Origin: JAWKWA01 sp041397765
GTDB taxonomy: Bacteria; Pseudomonadota; Alphaproteobacteria; Rhizobiales; Hyphomicrobiaceae
Direction of reading: 5' to 3'
DNA length: 64,000 nucleotides
Assembly (NCBI GenBank): GCA_041397765.1
Contig: JAWKWA010000001.1
Coordinates: forward strand, 248,001-312,000
Shown here one piece after another: positions 16,997-25,742 of this stretch. The notes beneath the pieces were generated by a model. It saw only the letters and a list, made by a program, of their open reading frames with translations, did no database searches and was not told where the DNA came from. The translations under genes were made by a program, and so were the position numbers. Every line of letters starts with the position of its first letter. The stretch's first letter is position 1.

Positions 16997-18097
16997 TCAA
17001 CCCCTGAACACGTAGATGTCTGCCTTCTGCCAGCCGAGTTCGACCGTCTCGCCGATCGCGGCGGGAAGCACCGAGGTGCCCGGCATCTCGAACACGATCT
17101 CCCGTCCGCCCCTGGATCGGGCACGGAACTGCACGGTGCCGCCCTTGACGAAATATTCCTCGATCGCCGCCTCGAGCGTGCAGTCGAAGGCGCGCCCATC
17201 GCGTGCAATGCCGATGAGCTCGGGCCTGACCATCATCACCGCCGGTCCGCTCGAAAGTCCGGGCTCGGCGAGGCTCGGATCGAGGAAGGGCTCGCGGCTC
17301 CTCACCACCTCGGAGCTGTAGCCGAGACGGTCGCCGCTCCGGCCCTCGATCTCAAGGGGAAAGAAATTGGTGTCGCCGATGAAGCCGGCGACGAAGCTGT
17401 CCGCCGGCCGGTAGTAGATCTCCTCGGGCCGGCCGACCTGAAGAATGCGCCCCGCCCGCATCACCGCGATGCGATCGGCGAGCATCATCGCCTCCTCGAG
17501 ATCGTGCGTGACGTGGAGGAAGGTGACACCGACCTGCCGGTGCAGGCGCTTCAGCTCGGCCTGAAGGGCCTTCTTCAGCTTGACGTCGAGCGCGGACATC
17601 GGCTCGTCGAGCAGGAGCAGCTTCGGCTCGGAAATCATCGAGCGGGCGAGCGCGACGCGCTGCTGCTCGCCCCCCGAGAGCTGGCGGGGATAGCGCGTCA
17701 GATATTCGGGCTTCAATTGCATGAGGGCCAGCATCTCGGCGACGCGCCGCTCGAGCTCGCTGTCCGACACCCTCCGCAGCTTGAGCGGAAAGCCGATGTT
17801 CTCGGCGACCGTCATGTGCGGAAAGAGGGCGAGGCGCTGGAACACCATGCTGGTCGGACGCCTGGCCGGCGGCACGCCGGTCATGTCGGCGCCGGCGATG
17901 GCGACCCGGCCCGCGCTCTGCTGCTCGAAGCCGGCGACGATCTTCAGGAGCGTGGTCTTGCCGCAGCCCGAGGCGCCGAGCAGCGAGAAGAACTCGCCGC
18001 GCTCGATGTCGAGATTGGCGTTGTCGACGGCGCGGACGGTGCCGAAGATCTTGGAGACGTTGCGGATCTCGATGATGGCGTCGGCGGGCTTCGTCAT
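16997..18097 (-). CDS. ABC transporter ATP-binding protein, PotA-like
   Basis: A 366-residue cytoplasmic ATPase. Walker A is G41-A-S-G-C-G-K-T-T49, the signature L140-S-G-G-E-Q-Q146, Walker B L-L-L-L-D-E-P ending at residue 166, and the switch histidine H198. A TOBE domain occupies the last 100 residues, as in PotA/MalK-type ATPases. The ATG at 18097 gives the normal N-terminus. It lies between two permease pairs and is the only ATPase in the operon, so it may serve both. Confidence 0.92.
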   Translation of the reverse strand: MTKPADAIIEIRNVSKIFGTVRAVDNANLDIERGEFFSLLGASGCGKTTLLKIVAGFEQQSAGRVAIAGADMTGVPPARRPTSMVFQRLALFPHMTVAENIGFPLKLRRVSDSELERRVAEMLALMQLKPEYLTRYPRQLSGGEQQRVALARSMISEPKLLLLDEPMSALDVKLKKALQAELKRLHRQVGVTFLHVTHDLEEAMMLADRIAVMRAGRILQVGRPEEIYYRPADSFVAGFIGDTNFFPLEIEGRSGDRLGYSSEVVRSREPFLDPSLAEPGLSSGPAVMMVRPELIGIARDGRAFDCTLEAAIEEYFVKGGTVQFRARSRGGREIVFEMPGTSVLPAAIGETVELGWQKADIYVFRG

Positions 18098-18193
18098 GGG
18101 CTCTGCTCGGATTGATGAGTGCGGATGGCGGCGACTTCCTGCCCCGGCCGGTGTCCGCGCCGACGACCGGGGCAACGGGCGGCAGGGGCGAGG

Positions 18194-19006
18194 CTAACGT
18201 CCCTGCGTCATGCCCTCCTCGCCGCGGATCGACTGGGCTGCGACGATGAGGATGGTGGTGCCGACGAGGATCAAGGAGCCGAGCGCCAGCACCTCCGGCA
18301 GCTTGGCGGGGAAGCGGAGCTGGCCCCAGATGTAGACGGGCAGCGTGGTCTCGGTTGAGCTGAGGAAGAAGGCGAGAATGAACTCGTCGAAGGAGATGGT
18401 GAAGCAGAGCAGCAGGCTCGAGACGATGCCTGGCATGGTGAGCGGGAAAGTGACGCGCCAGAAGGTCATCAACGGGCTCTCGCCGAGATCGAGCGAGGCT
18501 TCCTCGAGGCTCTTGTCGAAGCCCTCGAGCCTGGAGCTGAGGACCGATATGGCGAAGGGCATGCAGAACAGCACATGGCCGAACAGCACGGTGTAGAGGC
18601 CGAGCGGCAGGCCGAGCGCGAGGATGATGAGGAACAGCGAAATGCCGACCATGATCTCGGGCAGGATCATCGGCGCCATGATGAGGCCATAGCCAAGCTG
18701 GCGCCCCTTGAACTCGTAGCGCGTGAAGGCCTTTGCGGCGAAAATGGCAAGGCCGGTCGAGATCAGCGAGGCGGCGATGGCGACCTTCAGGCTGTTGACG
18801 AGGGCATGGGCGAGCGCTTCGTTGGCGAAGAGCTGGGCGTACCACTTGGTGGTGAAGCCCTTCAGCGGAAAGGCGACATAGATGCCGTCATTGAACGAGA
18901 AGAGCGGCATCAGCATGATCGGCAGATAGAGGAACAGCAGGAAGACGCACACCCAGGCGAGGCGCCAGCCGCTCCCCGACATCTTCCTCACGGCGGTCCC
19001 AGCCAT
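18194..19006 (-). CDS. ABC transporter permease, PotC-like (first pair)
   Basis: A 270-residue permease with about six membrane helices and an EAA loop, E-E-A-S-L-D-L-G-E-S-P-L-M-T-F-W-R-V-T-F-P. Its start ATG shares a base with the stop of the preceding permease gene (TGATG), suggesting translational coupling. The ATPase gene follows after 96 bp. Similar to PotC of spermidine/putrescine importers; the real substrate is unknown. Confidence 0.9.
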   Translation of the reverse strand: MAGTAVRKMSGSGWRLAWVCVFLLFLYLPIMLMPLFSFNDGIYVAFPLKGFTTKWYAQLFANEALAHALVNSLKVAIAASLISTGLAIFAAKAFTRYEFKGRQLGYGLIMAPMILPEIMVGISLFLIILALGLPLGLYTVLFGHVLFCMPFAISVLSSRLEGFDKSLEEASLDLGESPLMTFWRVTFPLTMPGIVSSLLLCFTISFDEFILAFFLSSTETTLPVYIWGQLRFPAKLPEVLALGSLILVGTTILIVAAQSIRGEEGMTQGR

Positions 19007-19941
19007 CAGCCGATCCTCTCCGTCACGCGCCTCGACATCCACACGAAACCGACCGCGATCAGCGTGACGACGACCATGGAGGTGATCGACAGTGCCGCGC
19101 CGAGCGGGAAGTTGTTGGCCTTGCCGAACTGGCTCTGGATGATGTTGGCGATCATCAGGCCGTCGGGGCCGCCGACGAGCTGGGGGGTCACGTAGTCGCC
19201 GACGGTCGGGATGAAGATCACGAGGAAGGCGGCGATCACGCCCGGCAGCGACAGGGGAAAGGTGATGCGCCAGAAGCGCTCGACGGCGGTGTCGCCGAGG
19301 TCGGTGGCGGCCTCCAGATAGCTGCGGTCGATCTTGTCGAGGGAGACGAAGATCGGCAGGATCGCGAAAGTCGCCCAGCCATAGACCAGCGTCAGGTAGA
19401 CGGCGAAGGGGTTGTAGAGCAGGAACTCGAGCGGCTTGTCGATGAGGCCGACGCCCTTCAGACCCGAATTGATGATGCCGTTGTAGCCGAGGATGATCTT
19501 CCAGGTGAAGACGCGCAGCAGGTAGCTGGTCCAGAACGGCAGCGTGATCAGCACCATCCAGACGAGCCGGTGTTTCTTGACGTCGAAGGCGAGGAAGTAG
19601 GCGACCGGATAGCAGATCAGCACGGTCGTCAGCGTGGCGCCGGCGGCGATCAGGATCGAGCGCAGGAAGACGTTCAGATAGATCGGCTGGGTCAGCACCT
19701 GCTGGTAGTTGGCGAATGTCGGGGTGTGGTCGATCTCGATATAGTGCTGCGTCCAGAAGCTGTAGAGCAGCAGCATCACGATCGGACCGCCGAGCCCGAC
19801 GACGATCGTCAGCAGCGCCGGCGACATCAGCGCCCAGCCCTTCGACGCCTCGGTTTTCAGGAGCTGGCGGCCGGAGCCGGCGGGACGCCGGGCGGCGCGA
19901 GGCGTGGCGACGGCCGCCTGATCGGTGTCGAGCGCCGTCAC
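19006..19941 (-). CDS. ABC transporter permease, PotB-like (first pair)
   Basis: A 311-residue inner-membrane permease with a 40-residue cytoplasmic leader and about six helices. The EAA loop is E-A-A-T-D-L-G-D-T-A-V-E-R-F-W-R-I-T-F-P. I choose the GTG at 19941: it overlaps the stop of the upstream TetR gene by 4 bp (GTGA) and has a GGGGG ribosome site. The frame upstream has no membrane-protein character. The overlap ties the transporter to its probable regulator. Confidence 0.9.
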   Translation of the reverse strand: MTALDTDQAAVATPRAARRPAGSGRQLLKTEASKGWALMSPALLTIVVGLGGPIVMLLLYSFWTQHYIEIDHTPTFANYQQVLTQPIYLNVFLRSILIAAGATLTTVLICYPVAYFLAFDVKKHRLVWMVLITLPFWTSYLLRVFTWKIILGYNGIINSGLKGVGLIDKPLEFLLYNPFAVYLTLVYGWATFAILPIFVSLDKIDRSYLEAATDLGDTAVERFWRITFPLSLPGVIAAFLVIFIPTVGDYVTPQLVGGPDGLMIANIIQSQFGKANNFPLGAALSITSMVVVTLIAVGFVWMSRRVTERIG

Positions 19942-20654
19942 GAGCGGCCCCCATGACTGGCACGGGCGGCCGGGCAGGGCGGCTCGACCGAGAAGTGATC
20001 CGGCATCACGGCAGCCAGATAGGACATGACGGTCGCCATGGCGTCCTCGCGACGGAAGCTCTGGGGATACATCAGGCAATCGAGCCACAGGCCCTCGATC
20101 ATCGCCTGCAGGCCGATGGCGGTCGCCTGCGGGTCGATGCGATAGCCGCCGGCGGCGACGAGGCGGCCGACGATCCCGGTGACGACGGTGCTGAACTCGT
20201 CGTCCGCCCGCTTGCAGACTTCAAGATAGGTCGGACGGGCCTTCGACTCGCCGCGGAAGGCGAACCAGACCGCCACCTTCTTGCGGTTGCAGATCGCGGG
20301 GTGGAAATCGTTCCTGACGATGGCCTCGAGTTCAGCGGCCGGATCGGCGCCGGCACGCGCGACCGCCTGGCGCCAGGACTGGCGATATTCCTCGGTCAGG
20401 AAGGACAGCGTCTCGACGAGGAGCTGCTCCTTGTGGCGGAAATGGAAGTTGACGAGGCCGCGCGACAGGTCGGCCCGCTGGGTGATCTTGCCGAGCGTCA
20501 GCGCCGACAGGCCGCCCTCGGCGATGGCGTCGATGGTCGCCTGGATGAGCTCCTGACGGGTCGCCTGCTTTCGCTCGTTGCGGGTCGGCGGCCGTGTGGC
20601 CACCAAAGTCGGCCGGCCCGGCCGCGTGCCGGCCTTTCCCTCGCCCTTCGTCAA
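19938..20654 (-). CDS. TetR family regulator, BetI-like
   Basis: A 238-residue transcriptional repressor. An N-terminal helix-turn-helix (about residues 28-75, with L-T-L-G-K-I-T-Q-R-A-D-L-S-R-G-L-V-N-F-H-F) is followed by a BetI-type ligand domain containing K-V-A-V-W-F-A-F-R-G-E. BetI controls choline/betaine genes, so an amine or betaine ligand is plausible. The start appears to be TTG with AGGAG ten bases upstream; no ATG fits. It leads the transporter operon and is divergent from the class III aminotransferase. Confidence 0.88.
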   Translation of the reverse strand: MTKGEGKAGTRPGRPTLVATRPPTRNERKQATRQELIQATIDAIAEGGLSALTLGKITQRADLSRGLVNFHFRHKEQLLVETLSFLTEEYRQSWRQAVARAGADPAAELEAIVRNDFHPAICNRKKVAVWFAFRGESKARPTYLEVCKRADDEFSTVVTGIVGRLVAAGGYRIDPQATAIGLQAMIEGLWLDCLMYPQSFRREDAMATVMSYLAAVMPDHFSVEPPCPAARASHGGRS

Positions 20655-20934
20655 CGTCGCTCGACTCCTAAAGGCTGCTCACCGGCACGGTGGCACCGGC
20701 GCCCTTCCGGTGCCCTCACGGCACCTGTCCGGCACCGGGCGCCGGCCCTCGATCCGGCACCGACTATCCGTTGGATTTTCCTGCAGCACAATCCCCCAAT
20801 TCGGCCTTTGCGGCGCAGCGGCGGTGGCACCGTCGCGCCGCTCACTGACTGAACGCTTGGCCAATGAAACTGGACAGTCGGCGACTTTCGTGCCACCCTC
20901 CGTGGACCATCACGAGATATCAGGAGTTCCCGTC

Positions 20935-22272
20935 ATGACCCACCGCAAGCTCGACAGATCCCGCGAGCATTTCAAGAAAGCGGTGACTAGGCTGCCGCTC
21001 GGTGTTGCATCCAATTTTCGCTATTGGGGCGAAGACGAGACGATCTACATCGACCACGCCAAGGGTTCGAGGCTGTTTGATCTCGACGGCAACGAGTATA
21101 TCGATTACCGGCTCGGCTATGGGCCGACCATTCTCGGCTATTGCGACGAGCGGGTCGACGCCGCCGCGCTCGAGGGCATGAAGCGCGGATCGGTGTTCGC
21201 GCTTGCTACCGAGCTCGAATACGAGGTCGCCTCGCGGATCTCGAAAATGGTGAGATCGGCCGAGCTGGTGCGGTTCTCGGCGTCGGGCACCGAGGCGGTG
21301 ATGGCGGCGCTCCGGCTCGCCCGCGGCTATACCGGCCGCGATGGCTATGTGATCGTCGAGGGCGGCTATCACGGCGTGTTCGACGCAGCGCTCTGGCAGT
21401 CCGACATCGGCGGCTGGACCGGGGCCGGCGATCCCGAGGTGAAGCCCTATGGCGAGGGCGTGCCGCACATCCTGAAGCAGCTCTTCTGGCCGACCCCGAT
21501 GAACGACGCAGGCCGGCTCGAGGACATCCTCAAGGCCAATGCCGGGCGGATCGCCGCCGTTCTCATCGAGCCGATCCAGGGCAATTGCTGTGCGATCGCG
21601 GCGGACGGCGCCTATCTGAAGGCGGTGCGCGAATTGTGCACGCGCTATGGCGTGCTGATGATCGTCGACGAGGTGAAGACCGGCTTTCGCGTCGCCCGGG
21701 GCGGCGTGCAGGAGCTCTACGGCGTCGATGCCGACATCTGCACCTTCGCCAAATCGATCGCCAACGGCTATCAGATCTCGGCGCTGGCCGGCCGCGAGGA
21801 GATCATGCGCAAGATCGGTCGCGGCGTCGTGCATGGCGGCACCTATACCGGTCATGCCATCGCGCTTGCCGCCGCCAACGAGACGCTGCGGATCCTCGAC
21901 GAGACCGACGCACTCGCCGTCATCGCCGACTACGGCACGCGGCTGCGCGAGGGCAAGTCGCGCATCCTGTCGGCGCGCGGCATCGTGCACACCTATTCGG
22001 GGCATCCGAGCCTGTCGGGGCTCTTCTTCTCGGCGAGCCCGCCCGGCAACTACCGGGACTGGAAGCGGAGCGACTATTCGTTCTACGACGCGCTCGCCGC
22101 GAGGGTGATCGACAATGGTGTGCTGATCGAGCCCGATTCGCGCGAGCCATGGTTCATGTGCGAGGCCCATGCCAAGGACGACAGCCTGCAGGAAACGCTG
22201 AAGCGCTTCGAGCGGGCCGTCGACGAGGTGCTGGAGGAGGGCAGGACGAGCGCGGCGGCCGCCGAGAGCTGA
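20935..22272 (+). CDS. Class III aminotransferase (GSA-aminomutase-like)
   Basis: A 445-residue PLP enzyme of fold type I, subgroup III. The Schiff-base lysine is K273 in F-A-K-S-I-A-N-G-Y; the cofactor aspartate is D245 in I-V-D-E-V-K-T-G-F-R. It resembles glutamate-1-semialdehyde aminomutase and omega-aminotransferases, but it is not next to heme genes. The AGGAG ribosome site lies nine bases before the ATG. Divergent placement from the BetI-like TetR and PotABC-like importer suggests a catabolic role on the imported amine; this is inference. Confidence 0.88.
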   Translation: MTHRKLDRSREHFKKAVTRLPLGVASNFRYWGEDETIYIDHAKGSRLFDLDGNEYIDYRLGYGPTILGYCDERVDAAALEGMKRGSVFALATELEYEVASRISKMVRSAELVRFSASGTEAVMAALRLARGYTGRDGYVIVEGGYHGVFDAALWQSDIGGWTGAGDPEVKPYGEGVPHILKQLFWPTPMNDAGRLEDILKANAGRIAAVLIEPIQGNCCAIAADGAYLKAVRELCTRYGVLMIVDEVKTGFRVARGGVQELYGVDADICTFAKSIANGYQISALAGREEIMRKIGRGVVHGGTYTGHAIALAAANETLRILDETDALAVIADYGTRLREGKSRILSARGIVHTYSGHPSLSGLFFSASPPGNYRDWKRSDYSFYDALAARVIDNGVLIEPDSREPWFMCEAHAKDDSLQETLKRFERAVDEVLEEGRTSAAAAES

Positions 22273-22319
22273 GGAGGGGCGTCCGGCCGTCGCACCCGGG
22301 TTGCGGCCGAAGGCCCGGT

Positions 22320-22368
22320 TTCCGGCGCCTTGCAGGCGTGAGCGTTCGGCGCCTTGCAGGTGTGAGTG
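22320..22368. repeat. Two-copy tandem repeat, 24-25 bp
   Basis: TTCCGGCGCCTTGCAGG... at 22320-22344 is repeated with small changes at 22345-22368. It abuts the Zur-like box and lies after the aminotransferase stop. No coding role is seen. Confidence 0.6.
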
Positions 22369-22385
22369 TAATGATATAACGTTTC
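22368..22385 (+). promoter_or_regulatory. Candidate Zur (zinc uptake regulator) box
   Basis: GTAATGATATAACGTTTC is an imperfect 18-bp palindrome of the form G-N-AA-N-G-N-TATA-N-C-N-TT-N-C, close to known Zur/Fur-type operators. It lies 178 bp before the small membrane protein and the zinc importer genes, so zinc-repressed transcription of that operon is the simplest reading. Confidence 0.5.
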
Positions 22386-22454
22386 AGATGCGGGCGGCGC
22401 CTCGGGCGTCGCCCGATCGCGTTCCGGCCGGCAGGTGACCAGCCTTGGCCCTCA

Positions 22455-22538
22455 GTGGAGCGAATTTGACACTTCGAGTTCCGGTTGCTGCGAAGTGCGT
22501 TCTCGGGCGTCAAATTCAAGAGCTCCACTAGAATCATA
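22455..22538. repeat. 84-bp palindromic dispersed repeat, copy A
   Basis: The element is bounded by TGGAGC (22456-22461) and GCTCCA (22522-22527), with the stem extended by GAATTTGAC/GTCAAATTC. Inside is a hairpin CACTTCG/CGAAGTG. A second copy lies inverted at 36494-36577 with 75 of 84 bases identical. Changes in the second copy keep the outer pairing through a wobble pair. Confidence 0.8.
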
Positions 22539-22562
22539 CCTGCGAAAGGGGCGGGCAGGTCG

Positions 22563-22757
22563 ATGACGAGGCTCCACGGCCGGCCGGCGGGCGGAACGCG
22601 GCGACGGTACGATCCTGAAAGGGACGCCCACGGACATGCCCGGCCGGGCCCGCCGGTGCCGGCGACGCTGATGGCCTGGAGCGTGGCGCAGCGGCTCGGC
22701 GTGGCGGCGCTGGCCGCGGCGGTGATTTGGGGGCTCGTCCTCTGGTCGATGGGTTGA
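22563..22757 (+). CDS. Small membrane protein, hypothetical
   Basis: A 64-residue open frame with a His/Arg/Pro-rich cytoplasmic part and one C-terminal membrane helix (about residues 44-62, R-L-G-V-A-A-L-A-A-A-V-I-W-G-L-V-L-W). It lies between a Zur-like box and the zinc ATPase gene, 55 bp before it, in the same direction. Histidines in the N-terminal part (H5, H23, H25) could bind metal, but this is speculative. I do not recognise a family. Confidence 0.45.
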   Translation: MTRLHGRPAGGTRRRYDPERDAHGHARPGPPVPATLMAWSVAQRLGVAALAAAVIWGLVLWSMG

Positions 22758-22812
22758 CGGCGTGGTGCCGGCGGGCCAGTCCGGGTCTCGGCTCCAATCG
22801 AGGTAGGTGCGT

Positions 22813-23616
22813 ATGTCTCTGGCTCTGATCGGATCTTCCACGCCGGTGCCGGCGGCCGGGCCGCGGACGGGAGGGGTGCGTGTCCTTCTCGAGAACGTCA
22901 CCGTGGCCTTCGACGGCCATCCGGCGATCCATCACCTGACGGGCGAACTGCAGCCGGGCGCGCTGCTCGCCGTGGTCGGGCCGAATGGTGCCGGCAAATC
23001 GACATTGCTGAGGGCGCTGGCAGGCCGACAGAGGCTGGCGAGCGGACGGATCGGGATCGAGCCCCGGCGGCGCGGTACGGTCGCCTATCTGCCCCAGCAG
23101 GCGCAGATCGACCGGTCGTTTCCGATCGGGGTGCGGGATCTCGTCTCGAGCGGCCTGTGGGGACGGATCGGTGCCTTCGGAGGGCTCGGGCGTAGAGAGC
23201 GGGTGGAGGTCGAGCGGGCGCTCGGCGCCGTCGGCCTCGAGGGCTTCGAGGCGCGCGGCATCGGCACCTTGTCGGGCGGACAGTTGCAGCGCGCCCTGTT
23301 CGCGCGGCTCATCCTGCAGGATGCCCCGCTCATCCTGCTGGACGAGCCGTTCGCGGCGATCGACCAGCGCACGGTGCGCGATCTCATGGAGCTGATCGGC
23401 CGCTGGCATGGCGAGGGACGTACGGTGGTGGCGGTTCTGCACGATCTCGAGCAGGTGCGCAGCCATTTCCCCGAGACGCTGCTGCTGGCGCGCGAGCCGA
23501 TCGCGTGGGGGGCGACGCGGGAGGTGCTGGCGAGCGAGAACCTCCTGCGCGCCCGGGCGATGACCGAGGCCTTCGACGATGCCGCCGGCCTTTGCGCGCT
23601 CGGAGCGACGGCGTGA
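22813..23616 (+). CDS. aztA: Zinc ABC transporter ATP-binding protein, AztA-like
   Basis: A 267-residue ATPase of the metal-import (TroB/ZnuC/AztA) group. Walker A is G56-P-N-G-A-G-K-S-T64, the signature is L-S-G-G-Q-L-Q-R-A-L, and Walker B is L-I-L-L-D-E-P. It overlaps the permease gene by 4 bp and sits behind a Zur-like box, so zinc is the most likely substrate; manganese or iron is possible. I chose the ATG at 22813 over a GTG two codons upstream. Confidence 0.85.
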   Translation: MSLALIGSSTPVPAAGPRTGGVRVLLENVTVAFDGHPAIHHLTGELQPGALLAVVGPNGAGKSTLLRALAGRQRLASGRIGIEPRRRGTVAYLPQQAQIDRSFPIGVRDLVSSGLWGRIGAFGGLGRRERVEVERALGAVGLEGFEARGIGTLSGGQLQRALFARLILQDAPLILLDEPFAAIDQRTVRDLMELIGRWHGEGRTVVAVLHDLEQVRSHFPETLLLAREPIAWGATREVLASENLLRARAMTEAFDDAAGLCALGATA

Positions 23617-24485
23617 CCCTGCACGACCTCCTGATCGGTCCCTTCGCCGAGTTCTCGTTCATGCGGCGCGCCCTCGCGGGCATCGTCGCGCTGTCGGCGG
23701 GGGCCTCGCCGATCGGCGTCCTTCTGATGCTGAGACGCATGAGCCTGACCGGCGACGCCATGGCCCATGCCATCCTGCCGGGAGCCGCGGCCGGCTTCCT
23801 CGTCGCCGGGCTCGATCTGCTGCCGATGGCCGCTGGCGGTCTCGTCGCGGGCCTCGTCGTGGCGCTGCTGTCGGGCCTCGTCTCGCGGGCGACGCCGTTG
23901 AAGGAGGATGCGAGCCTCGCCTCCTTCTATCTGATCTCGCTGGCGCTGGGCGTGACGCTCGTCAGCATCGGCGGCTCCAATGTCGATCTGATGCATGTCC
24001 TGTTCGGCTCGGTGCTGGCGATGGACGATCAGGCGCTCGTGCTGATCGCGGGCGTGGCGACGGTGAGCCTCGTCGCGCTCGCCGTCATCTACCGGCCGCT
24101 CGTCATCGAATGCGTCGATCCGGGGTTTCTTGCCACCGTGTCGCGGCTCGGACCGGTCGTGCATCTGACGTTCCTCGGCCTCGTCGTCCTCAATCTCGTC
24201 GCCGGCTATCAGGCGCTCGGCACGCTGCTCTCGGTCGGTCTCATGATGCTGCCGGCGGCGGCGGCGCGGTTCTGGGCGCGCTCGCTCGGCCGGCTGATGC
24301 TGGTCGCGTTCGCGGCCGCGGTGATCTCGGGGTTCTGCGGGCTGCTCGTCTCCTATCACCTGGGGCTGCCGTCGGGGCCGGCGATCGTGCTGGTGGCGGG
24401 TGTCGGCTATGGGGTGTCGCTGGCGCTCGGTCCGGTCGACGGGGTGCTGACAGGGCTCGTCCGGCGACGGCATCGGGCGGCATGA
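23613..24485 (+). CDS. aztB: Zinc ABC transporter permease, AztB-like
   Basis: A 290-residue metal ABC permease with about eight membrane helices, family ABC-3 (ZnuB/TroC). Typical segments include M-S-L-T-G-D-A-M-A-H-A-I-L-P-G and L-L-S-V-G-L-M-M-L-P-A-A. It starts with GTG in a GTGA overlap with the ATPase gene and ends in an ATGA overlap with the binding-protein gene, so the three are one translationally coupled operon. Confidence 0.88.
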   Translation: MTLHDLLIGPFAEFSFMRRALAGIVALSAGASPIGVLLMLRRMSLTGDAMAHAILPGAAAGFLVAGLDLLPMAAGGLVAGLVVALLSGLVSRATPLKEDASLASFYLISLALGVTLVSIGGSNVDLMHVLFGSVLAMDDQALVLIAGVATVSLVALAVIYRPLVIECVDPGFLATVSRLGPVVHLTFLGLVVLNLVAGYQALGTLLSVGLMMLPAAAARFWARSLGRLMLVAFAAAVISGFCGLLVSYHLGLPSGPAIVLVAGVGYGVSLALGPVDGVLTGLVRRRHRAA

Positions 24486-25474
24486 GGCAGGAACGGGCGA
24501 CGATGGTCCGAACGAAGTCTGGTGGCGGCACGCGGCGCGATCGGGGAACCGGTTGGCGATGGACCGTGGGAGGCCTCAGGGCGCTCGTCGCCGTTCTCGG
24601 GGCCGTCGCGATTCTGGCGGGCCGTCCTGATGCGGCCGGCGCCGGGGAGCCGGTGCTCAAGGTCGTCGCCAGCTTCTCGATCATCGCCGACATGGCAAGG
24701 CAGGTCGGGGGCGCGCGCGTCGATGTGGTGTCGCTGGTTCCCGCCGGCAGCGATGCGCATGTCTTCCGTCCGAGCCCGGCGGAGGCCGAGGCGCTGCGGC
24801 GGGCCGATGTCGTGCTCGTCAACGGGCTCGGTTTCGAGGGCTATATGGGGCGGCTCGTGGCGGCGGCGGGAGGGCGCGCGTCACCCGTCGTCGTGAGCGA
24901 GGGCGTGCAGGTCCTCCTCGCCGGCGAGCGCTGTGCCGGGGCGGTTCCTTGCGACGATGCGCCGGCGCCCTTCGGCACGGTGGTTGCGAAGGCGACGGAC
25001 CCGCATGCCTGGCAGGATCCGCAGAACGGCGTCGTCTATGTCGGCAATATCGCGCGCGCCTTCTGCGAGGCCGACCGCGCCGGCTGTCCCGACTACAAGG
25101 CGGCGGCTGCGCGCTATATCGGCGAGATCGAGGCGCTCGATGGCGAATTGCGCGCGGCGTTCGCCCGGCTGCCGGCCGACCGCCGCACGATCGTCACCAG
25201 CCATGACGCGTTCGGCTATCTGGGACGGGCCTATGGTCTGCATGTGCTCGCCGCCGAGGGGCTCGGCACCGAGAGCGAGCCGACGGCGCAGACGGTGGCG
25301 CGGCTCGTCCGGCTGATCCGCAACCACAAGGGCGTTGCGATGTTCGGCGAGACAGCGAGCGATCCGCGGCTGATGGCGGCGATCGCGGCAGAGACCGGGG
25401 CGACGGTCGGTGGAGTGCTGCATGCCGACACGCTCGATGCCCCGGGGGGGCCGCCGACAGCTATCTGGCGATGA
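24482..25474 (+). CDS. aztC: Zinc-binding periplasmic protein, AztC-like, frameshifted near the C-terminus
   Basis: A metal-binding lipoprotein-like or soluble periplasmic receptor of the TroA/ZnuA family. After a signal region it shows L-K-V-V-A-S-F-S-I-I-A-D-M, the metal histidine in D-A-H-V-F and another in D-P-H-A-W. The AztC-like pair of cysteines is in A-F-C-E-A-D-R-A-G-C. The frame as read ends abnormally at 25474. One extra G in the run of seven at 25444-25450 would restore the expected end (A-D-S-Y-L-A-M-M-R...) with a stop at 25521. It could be a real mutation, a slippage site or an assembly error. No AztD gene follows. Confidence 0.8.
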   Translation: MRQERATMVRTKSGGGTRRDRGTGWRWTVGGLRALVAVLGAVAILAGRPDAAGAGEPVLKVVASFSIIADMARQVGGARVDVVSLVPAGSDAHVFRPSPAEAEALRRADVVLVNGLGFEGYMGRLVAAAGGRASPVVVSEGVQVLLAGERCAGAVPCDDAPAPFGTVVAKATDPHAWQDPQNGVVYVGNIARAFCEADRAGCPDYKAAAARYIGEIEALDGELRAAFARLPADRRTIVTSHDAFGYLGRAYGLHVLAAEGLGTESEPTAQTVARLVRLIRNHKGVAMFGETASDPRLMAAIAAETGATVGGVLHADTLDAPGGPPTAIWR

Positions 25475-25742
25475 TGCGAGGCAATGCCGCCCTGATCCTC
25501 ACGGCGCTCGGGGCGCGCTGAGCCCACCTCGAGGAACGGCCGGGCGCCTCGAGCGCCTTGCTGCGGTGCCATTCGGCAGCAGCGCCGGCACGCCTGTCGC
25601 ATGCGGTCCATTCTTCCCTTGTCGAATCGGTCTTCGTCACGCAGAGGGATCGGGGAATCGAGCTGGCGGCGCCCGTCGGCCGGCCGGTGTTGCGCCGGCG
25701 AGCGATCCGGCGCAGCCGCTGGATGCGGCGAATGGGGGCTCC

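Noticed and set aside
14281..17208. Very long minus-strand open frame (975 codons) across rph and the permeases
   Set aside because: It is in the wrong frame for all recognised proteins there, and its translation is low-complexity Arg/Pro-rich sequence.
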